From Erpobdella octoculata (Eukaryota > Annelida > Clitellata > Hirudinida > Erpobdellidae): DNA of 64,000 nt. Where the stretch lies: NCBI GenBank assembly GCA_963978895.1, contig OZ022241.1:20387073-20451072 (forward strand), in the 5' to 3' direction. Below the pieces are notes generated by a model that made no database searches, had not been told where the DNA came from, and saw only the letters and a list, made by a program, of their open reading frames with translations. The position numbers and the translations under genes are program-made. Shown one piece after another: positions 58,577 to 64,000 of this stretch; positions within the stretch are counted from its first letter, which is position 1, and every line of letters begins with the position of its first letter.

Positions 58577-61500
58577 TCCTAGATAAAAAAATAATAAACA
58601 CACACACACGAACACACATACATATATATAAAAACATATATATATATATATGACTTAATGTTTCAACATATCCAATCATAATAAAATGCACACATAATAA
58701 AATAAAATAAACAAATATTATGAAAATACGTAAGATGAATCATCTTCATCTTACATATCCCCCCTCTTCGAAAAAAGAAACGCGTCAGCGTTTCTTGATT
58801 ACATCGTCACTCTCTTTACGACTAAGAAAGTCAGCACCGATGTTTTCCTTGCCTTTGAAATAGTTTACTTTCAACTTATTCTCAATCTCTATCTCTCTGC
58901 GTGCTGTGTCAACAGGGCGGGCATCTCCGAAGATTGCCGAATTCAACTTTCCATCTTTCCCCACCCCTCCATTTTGGCCTCTTGGCAGAAGATTGAGCCT
59001 TGGTCTTTCTTTTGGCGGATTCAAAGCTTGAACTTTTGCCTCAACTTTATTTCCTACCTTTGAAATGGCAGACGTGTTTCTTTCCTTGCTTTGATACAGC
59101 TCCGAGTTAGCCGACGATTTTCTATAATTTACCCGAACATTCCTCTGAGTGCTGTCGTAGTTGGAAGCGGATTTCTGTGGTTTCCGACCAAAGCGTTTTC
59201 CTGCAGCCATTGCATCAAAACCTCTTGCCCCTTCAACATTTCCCAGCACGAGATCGCAAAGTAGGTTTTTCATGCACACCACCTCTCTGGTTCCTCTGAA
59301 CCAGTCTGTTTTGATTTTTACCACTGCTGTTGGAGCTACCCGAACTGTGCCGTGGATCAAAACACAGGGTCTTGTTCTTCCGGTCATCTGACGCGGGTGC
59401 ACTAATGATTCCTTTACCATTATGGCAGTACAGCCAGTGCCCCTCAAAACTTTTACCGGTTTTCTGTTCACAAACCCTCTGGTTAATTTAAACTTTTCTC
59501 CTGAGTGAAAACAACCATCCGCTATTACCGGTGAAAAGCAGCCACATTTTAATTGGACCTCATTCATTTTACCTTCCATCACCATGGCCGCGCATGCATT
59601 CACTACTCCAGAGTCTTTGCATGGTGGTGTCATGGTGGCCTCTCTACGCGCTTGAGTGCCTTGACTGTAGTCCCTCGCCAAATGTCCAGCTTGATGACAA
59701 TCCTTTGCCATATGGCCCAGCTTATTGCAATTGTAACAGCGTGGTCCAACCATTCCCGAGTCAATGTCTGGTTGACTACGATTTCCGCTAATCCTGCTTG
59801 TGTTTTCGACTTTTGCCAAGCTTTTGACTGGGTGAGCTTGATTGTACTTGTTGACCCAGCAACTTAACTCATTGACGTCACCGCTTTCTTTCTTCAACAA
59901 ATACTCAGCCATTCCCGACGGACACTTTCCAAAGAACTGCTCTTTTAAAAAGAAAAACAAATAGTTTTTTGTACCCGCGAGATCCACCCAGCGCCTGAGA
60001 TAACTATCTAGTCGCACCAGATACTGTTCCCAAGTCTCTTCTGGTTCAAGCTTTGACTCTCGAAACGGCGAAGGAGTGCCTCTTTTACCGACTCGTAATC
60101 CTGCATCTGACTATCGCTGAGTTGGCCAAACACTTCCAATGTCTTCGCACTGAGCAGAGAACCCAGAAGCATTCCCCAACCCTTTTTTGGGTGATCATTT
60201 GCCGTGGCCAATGCCTCAAAACGGAGCAGAAAAGCGTCCACGTCGTCACCTTCCGAGAACTTTGGATATGGAATCTTTGTTACCTCTACATTTGGCTCTT
60301 TTTTTTTAGGGCCTCTAATTCCAGCTTTTTCAATTCCAATTCATGCTGGTGTTGTTCGCGCTCACGTAGAAGTTGAAGTTCTCGTTCTTCTTTAGCTTCT
60401 TCTCTTCGTGTTCACGTTCCCATTCCCGCTCTTGTTTTTTTTCTTCACGTTCTTCTAATCTCCTAACTCTTTCTTCATCCTTTAACTCTTTGACATAATT
60501 CCTTAAATCTTCTCCGGAATAGCCTAGAGCCTGTCCCATCGCAATGAATTTCTCGTCAGACATCTTTCACAAAAGAAAAAAAAATTCGGTCACTTGTGAT
60601 CAAACAACTTCAGAAAAATATATTTACGTATGAAAATGCGTAAATACGTCGAGGTCACCATTGTAAACGTAGACGAATTTGCTTTCTAGCGATTCGTAAC
60701 GTTAAAGTCGAAGTTATTTATAACACAATATTTATCGAATTTATTTTAACTTAATTATTCTTCCTTGAATATAATCTTTTACTGGACTCAAAAAACTGAA
60801 TTATCTCACTTTGTAGAATTTCGCACGGTTCTAACAAATCTTTTGTTAATTCCAATTTCTCTCTGCAGCACGTCTTTTCAAACTTTTATTATCTCTCGAA
60901 CACTCAACTTTAACACACTTTCTAAATTCTCAAAATTCATACACAAAATAATATTTCTAATCTTAATATTAAAAATCCGGAAAAAGATATATATATATAT
61001 ATATATAAATTCCTAGATAAAAAAATAATAAACACACACACACGAACACACATACATATATATAAAAACATATATATATATATATATATATATATGACTT
61101 ATTGTTTCAACATATCCAATCATAATAAAATGCACACATAATAAAATAAAATAAACAAATATTATGAAAATACGTAAGATGAATCATCTTCATCTTACAC
61201 TTACAATCGCTTTTTTAAATAACGGAGCATTATGTTTATATTAGATTTTTTATGAGATTTTTATTTATTTTTGTATAGGGTGACTACACTACAAGCACTG
61301 CTTACTAGTAGTTTCCCTGTTAACATTTCATTTCATTTTATATGCAGATATGTTAACAAATAAACAAATAAAATAAATAAATAAATAAATAAATATTTAT
61401 AAATAACTTAATTGAGTTGATTTGAGAAAAACTGAGTTGCTAATTTAAATCCACAAATAAATGTCAACTGGTCCCTCTACGTGAGGCAGGTTGACTTATT

Positions 61501-62354
61501 GACCGATGTACAATTTTACTCAAATTCATAAAATTAGAAAAATCGATTAAATAAAATTTTAAATAGCGTATTTATGAAAAAATCTCACAATAATTCTATT
61601 AAATAAAGGCTGTGAGAGATTGTTTAAAATGGACATCAACTTGCCCGACCTTCCTCTACCTACTAAAAGTCATACTTACAATTATTGTTTTTCGGGTTTC
61701 TGCAAAAGAAATTTCTATCAATATCCAGGTTTCCATTCTTTAGTTGATTCGTAAACTGATCCAAAAAATTTTCACCATATGGAAAAAAATCGGAGCTATG
61801 TGAGATGTTGAATTGACTGATAATGCTGCCTTGTAAGTATGTAAATCCATTTATTCCGTTTTCGATGCAAATGCCAGGTTTAGTTACATTGATGAACTGT
61901 ACAAATTTAAAAAATTTTAAGTTTTGTCAAAATACTATTTTGAATGAGAAAAATATCAAATGTGGGATTTACTAAAACAAAATCACATAAGTACTCATGT
62001 TATATAGAAGGAACTTAAGCATATTTTTGGCTAGTGTATTAAAATGCTTAGCGTTCTATTATTTTATAAATTTCTTAAATATGGTTTTAAAATATTTTGG
62101 TTTATTTTTCACAAATTTACAAAGTTCAATTTTATAACTTACATTTTACAATAAAAAAACGTAAATTTTTTGAATAAATTATTTATATAATATATTATAA
62201 AATACACTAAAAAATTAATTAAGGATCTTTTGATAAACCACGTTGGGAGTGAATTCTCTTTGAAAATTTAATAGTTCTACTTGCTGCGGATTAGGTTCAA
62301 TTTGCACCTTAACTTGACTGCAATCCTTGAGCGAGATAAGGCTATTTGAAAAGA
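55702..62354 (-). CDS. Host gene: single-pass membrane protein, four 3' exons
   Basis: Minus-strand gene model built from splice sites and phase. Exons 62281-62354, 61680-61896, 57166-57189 and 55702-57041, all with GT...AG introns and consistent phases (entry phase 1; then 0, 1, 1). The spliced product runs from extracellular sequence with a kringle-like FFCRNPKNNNC motif through a Thr/Pro stalk (SITPEPTTPAYTWP) and a transmembrane helix into a tail of about 420 residues. 5' exons, signal peptide and promoter lie outside the window or are unseen. Intron 57190-61679 holds a young LTR retrotransposon in the same orientation. I cannot name the family. Confidence 0.7.
57166..57189 (-). CDS. 24-nt exon of the same gene (juxtamembrane stalk)
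   Basis: AG before 57189 and GTAATT after 57166. It contributes CSITPEPTT when joined to its neighbours. The split codons (T|GC for Cys, AC... then G) resolve correctly on both sides, which supports the exon despite its size. Confidence 0.65.
57190..58077 (-). other. Intron sequence, unremarkable
   Basis: AT-rich intron DNA with a GATGAT-rich stretch near 57855-57900. A short open frame around 57996-58181 has weak LINE-like flavour only. Confidence 0.55.
58078..58217. repeat. Perfect 70-bp tandem duplication
   Basis: The block starting ACGTCAGATGTATATCTTCA is repeated exactly once with a 70-bp period (58078-58147 and 58148-58217). The LTR retrotransposon is inserted at the end of the second copy. 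Confidence 0.93.
58215..58219. other. 5-bp target duplication of LTR element (left)
   Basis: CTTAC, repeated at 61200-61204. Confidence 0.85.
58220..58755 (-). repeat. 3' LTR (minus-strand element)
   Basis: 536 bp, TGTAAACG...CATCTTACA on the plus strand (TG...CA limits). Nearly identical to 60662-61199: about five substitutions visible outside the TA/CA microsatellite. The inner edge abuts a purine tract (minus strand GAAGAGGGGGGA), a likely polypurine primer. Confidence 0.92.
58785..60563 (-). pseudogene. Gag-protease remnant of the LTR element, with internal deletion
   Basis: Minus strand from MSDEKFIAMGQALGYSGE. It has a charged coiled coil (ERVRRLEEREEKKQERE), a capsid-like part (YPKFSEGDDVDAFLLRFEAL; LKEQFFGKCPSGMAEYLL), a CCHC knuckle CYNCNKLGHMAKDC, and a protease-like VLRGTGCTAIMVKESLV. 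The protease catalytic Asp-Thr-Gly position reads Gly-Thr-Gly, so it should be inactive. Shortly afterwards the frame passes into YFKGKENIGADFLSRK, which resembles the end of a Gypsy RNase H, with the RT missing. Two frameshifts lie near 60330 and 60020; the last 410 codons are open. Confidence 0.82.
60648..60661 (-). promoter_or_regulatory. Candidate tRNA primer-binding site
   Basis: Directly inside the 5' LTR, minus strand reads TGGTGACCTCGACG after one or two bases. TGG starts and a position next to the LTR are standard for retroelement primer sites. Confidence 0.6.
60662..61199 (-). repeat. 5' LTR (minus-strand element)
   Basis: 538 bp partner of 58220-58755. It differs at a few positions (for example GAATTTGC versus GAATATGC) and in TA repeat number. 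Confidence 0.92.
61200..61204. other. 5-bp target duplication of LTR element (right)
   Basis: CTTAC, identical to 58215-58219. Confidence 0.85.
61205..61679 (-). other. Intron sequence, unremarkable
   Basis: AT-rich intron DNA with a short (AAAT)n tract at 61363-61393. No coding signal. Confidence 0.6.
61680..61896 (-). CDS. Exon with kringle-like extracellular segment
   Basis: 217-nt exon, open throughout, acceptor TTTGTACAG and donor GTAAGT. It encodes FINVTKPGICIENGINGFTY, then LQGSIISQFNISHSSDF and a stretch ending NLDIDRNFFCRNPKNNN. The CxxGxGxxYxGxxS...NxFCRNP order recalls the kringle fold (C...GxxYxGxxS...YCRNPD). However, the CQxW and PWC elements are missing, so a true kringle is uncertain. 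Two potential N-glycosylation sites (NVT, NIS) fit an extracellular position. Confidence 0.65.
61897..62280 (-). other. Intron
   Basis: AT-rich, flanked by donor GTAGAA and acceptor CAG. Nothing else seen. Confidence 0.55.
62281..62354 (-). CDS. Upstream exon candidate of the same gene
   Basis: 74 nt between acceptor ATTTGCAG and donor GTAGAA. It reads FSNSLISLKDCSQVKVQIEP, then NPQQ, in a phase that joins cleanly to the next exon. The frame stays open past the donor, so the exon end is the least certain part of the model. Confidence 0.5.
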
Positions 62355-62465
62355 CTGCAAATATATACCAAATATTTTTAGTCAAGATACATTACTTCCT
62401 ATGTATGTATGTATGTATGTATATGTGTGTGTTATTACTCTTTGCGAGCTTTCGTCGCCGAAGGT
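62355..62465. other. Short spacer with TATG microsatellite
   Basis: TATG repeat at 62400-62425. Then sequence that is the insertion target of FB4. Confidence 0.55.
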
Positions 62466-62474
62466 CTTCAGAAG
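62466..62474. other. 9-bp target duplication of FB4 (left)
   Basis: CTTCAGAAG, repeated exactly at 63509-63517. Confidence 0.75.
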
Positions 62475-63508
62475 GTGCCGTACGGAGTTGCCGACCATCG
62501 ATTTTCGCCAGTAACGTCGAACTTGCCGACCAGCGTTTTATCAAAGCGTAGGAGGTTGCCGACCACCAATAAAATAAAAACAACTCTTTGTTATTTTGTA
62601 TTTAAACTATAATAATAATAATACAATTCATTTTACTACAACAATAATCCCTGTAGTTTACATTTTATAAAAATATAAAATAAACTCAGACGATCTGAGT
62701 TTAACACGCCTTTGTGAAGAAACAACCGGTCTGAAGAATGCCATACTTACCAGTGTTATTTCAAGTGAGAAAAAATATATTCAATAAAGATGCTTAATAA
62801 ATGATATTTGCATTGTGTTGTATTATATTTTCCTAGTAGATTTTGTTCCATCTCAGTTCATCGAGTTCGATTCTTTTTACTGAATCGATTGTTTTGATTC
62901 GGTTCATCATGATGATTCGTTCAATTAACTCATTTGCTGAGCTAATTAAGTACCCATACACGCACGTGCTGAATGAATGGTTTCTTTCCTAACTCGTTTG
63001 TCGTTTTTTGAATCGTTTCTTTCACTGACTCATCTAATCTAAACATCCATATAGGATCGTGCCATGGGTTCGCTGCGCAATAGTTAAGTTTATTTATTTA
63101 TGCATTATTTGCATATTTAACTCTATTATGCTAGTAAAATAAAGTAGAGCTGCTTTTTAATTTACGTTGACTTTTTGCTTAGCCTCGTGAGAAACTGACC
63201 GTGTGATAGTAATAAACCAATGTTGAGGCTCTTTGACATTGGCTGGCAAGTTCTTTGAGCTCCGCCTCCATGCCAATTATGTAAATGAACCAAATAAGAT
63301 TGAACGATTCTTTTTAGTCTCAGTTGGATTATTTAAATGATTCGTTATTTTTGAACGATTCGTTCGAACTTCGCCCATCTCTATTAGCTAAAAATATTAT
63401 TAATTACTTCAGAAAACTTTTTGACGAGGTCGGCAACTTCCTACAATATTAAAAAACATCGGTCGGCAAATTCCTACGTCATTGCGGTCGGCAACTCCGG
63501 TAGACACC
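62475..63508. mobile_element. FB4: foldback-like element with GGTCGGCAA arms
   Basis: 1034 bp between CTTCAGAAG duplications. Left arm (about 62475-62565) has three AGTTGCCGACC-type units; right arm (about 63428-63508) has three inverted GGTCGGCAACT units, spaced about 28-35 bp. The outer ends read inward GTGCCGTACGGAGTTGCCG and GGTGTCTACCGGAGTTGCCG. The arrays are shorter and more diverged than in FB1-FB3. The interior is AT-rich, with GATTCGTT-rich sequence ending ACTTCGCCCATCTCTA near 63382, possibly a nested small element. Confidence 0.75.
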
Positions 63509-63517
63509 CTTCAGAAG
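63509..63517. other. 9-bp target duplication of FB4 (right)
   Basis: CTTCAGAAG, identical to 62466-62474. Confidence 0.75.
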
Positions 63518-64000
63518 AAGAACCTCTCACCTCTCATTTTTAGCGTTTCGGCCCTTAAACTTCTTGACGCTTTTAAGAGAGGTGGGCCCACGTCCGTTGA
63601 TCAGGCGGAGAAAAATGTCCAAATTCCGGTAATCATGGAGAATAGTTCCAGAAATTATTTTCGGTGTTTTTAATTATTTTTCCGTAATAATAATTATATA
63701 TTTGTAATCACAATAATAACTCCAATTTAATGATCCAAGCAGTTTATTAATTTTTGATAATAAAATTCTCTCGGAAAACTCACCAAAAGCGCAAGAGAAC
63801 AGCAACAAAAACTATGAATAGCGAAGTCAAACAGAAATTACTATTTATAGCGCAGACAAGAAATATTTACAGCGCTTAAAAAAAAATTATTAGCAAAAGT
63901 AACACAAAAAATAGTATTCACGCAGTCAAAATAACATTATTTACAAAAAAATGTAAGTTTATTTAAGTCCGAACTGTTCTTCATAGAATGTTAAACGCGA
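63518..64000. other. Unassigned end of window
   Basis: The first 150 bp are GC-richer and read as short open frames on the plus strand; the rest is AT-rich. The pre-insertion target of FB4 continues from 62465 into here. I cannot identify it. Confidence 0.4.

Larger units (their letters stand above)
58220..61199 (-). mobile_element. Young non-autonomous Gypsy-type LTR retrotransposon
   Basis: 2980-bp element with two LTRs and a CTTAC target duplication, lying in an intron of the host gene in the same orientation. The internal region starts, after the 5' LTR, with AATGGTGACCTCGACG (tRNA primer site candidate) and ends in a purine tract. It encodes gag, a zinc knuckle and a protease-like region, then jumps to the tail of an RNase H-like region. 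Reverse transcriptase and integrase are deleted. High LTR similarity shows recent insertion, so it must have been mobilised by enzymes from another copy. Confidence 0.9.

Overview
This window is AT-rich, repeat-dense DNA from an animal nuclear genome. It has long (TA)n and (CATA)n microsatellites, short GT-AG introns, poly(A)-tailed retroposons, non-LTR retrotransposons, P-type, piggyBac-type and Helitron/Helentron-type transposons, and CCCTAA (TTAGGG-type) telomeric repeats. Together these suggest an invertebrate with TTAGGG telomeres, such as a cnidarian or lophotrochozoan. I cannot name the species. Only one locus looks like a host gene; almost everything else is transposon-derived and broken.

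Layout. 1-9.8 kb: a field of Helentron-like non-autonomous elements (called A/B, C, D and E here), GC-rich 18-bp minisatellites, microsatellites and a tRNA-derived SINE palindrome. 9.8-17 kb: a minus-strand LINE chimera (I/Jockey-like 5' part joined to a CR1-like 3' part) whose ORF1 carries a foldback element. 17-22.7 kb: a CR1 relic, a piggyBac-like relic and MITE, then a plus-strand LINE whose endonuclease is split by a second foldback element loaded with telomeric repeats. 23-26.6 kb: a nearly complete plus-strand CR1-group LINE. 26.6-36.4 kb: E elements, a possible hAT-like element, a 2.9-kb element with terminal inverted repeats and another A/B unit. 36.4-45.8 kb: a minus-strand Helitron containing a 7.7-kb head-to-head P-element pair (8-bp target duplication), which itself contains a LINE insertion; the helicase part contains a SINE. 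46.9-51.3 kb: A/B, D and SINE copies and a second Helitron copy split by a third foldback element. 51.9-53.6 kb: a Helitron Rep/helicase relic. 55.0-62.4 kb: a minus-strand host gene for a single-pass membrane protein. Its exons are in phase, and one intron holds a young LTR retrotransposon with a 5-bp target duplication. 62.5-63.5 kb: a fourth foldback element.

The most interesting signal is a set of four foldback-like elements (15117-15956, 21814-22636, 49456-50880, 62475-63508). Each is bounded by a 9-bp direct duplication. In each, both inverted arms are tandem arrays of a 13-20-bp unit. The unit differs between elements, but in three of them it is built on a GGACA/GACAA core. Removing element plus one duplication rejoins the LINE reading frame at two of the sites. 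The open frames over the CATA/TA microsatellites and the 18-bp minisatellites are low-complexity artefacts and are not annotated as genes.
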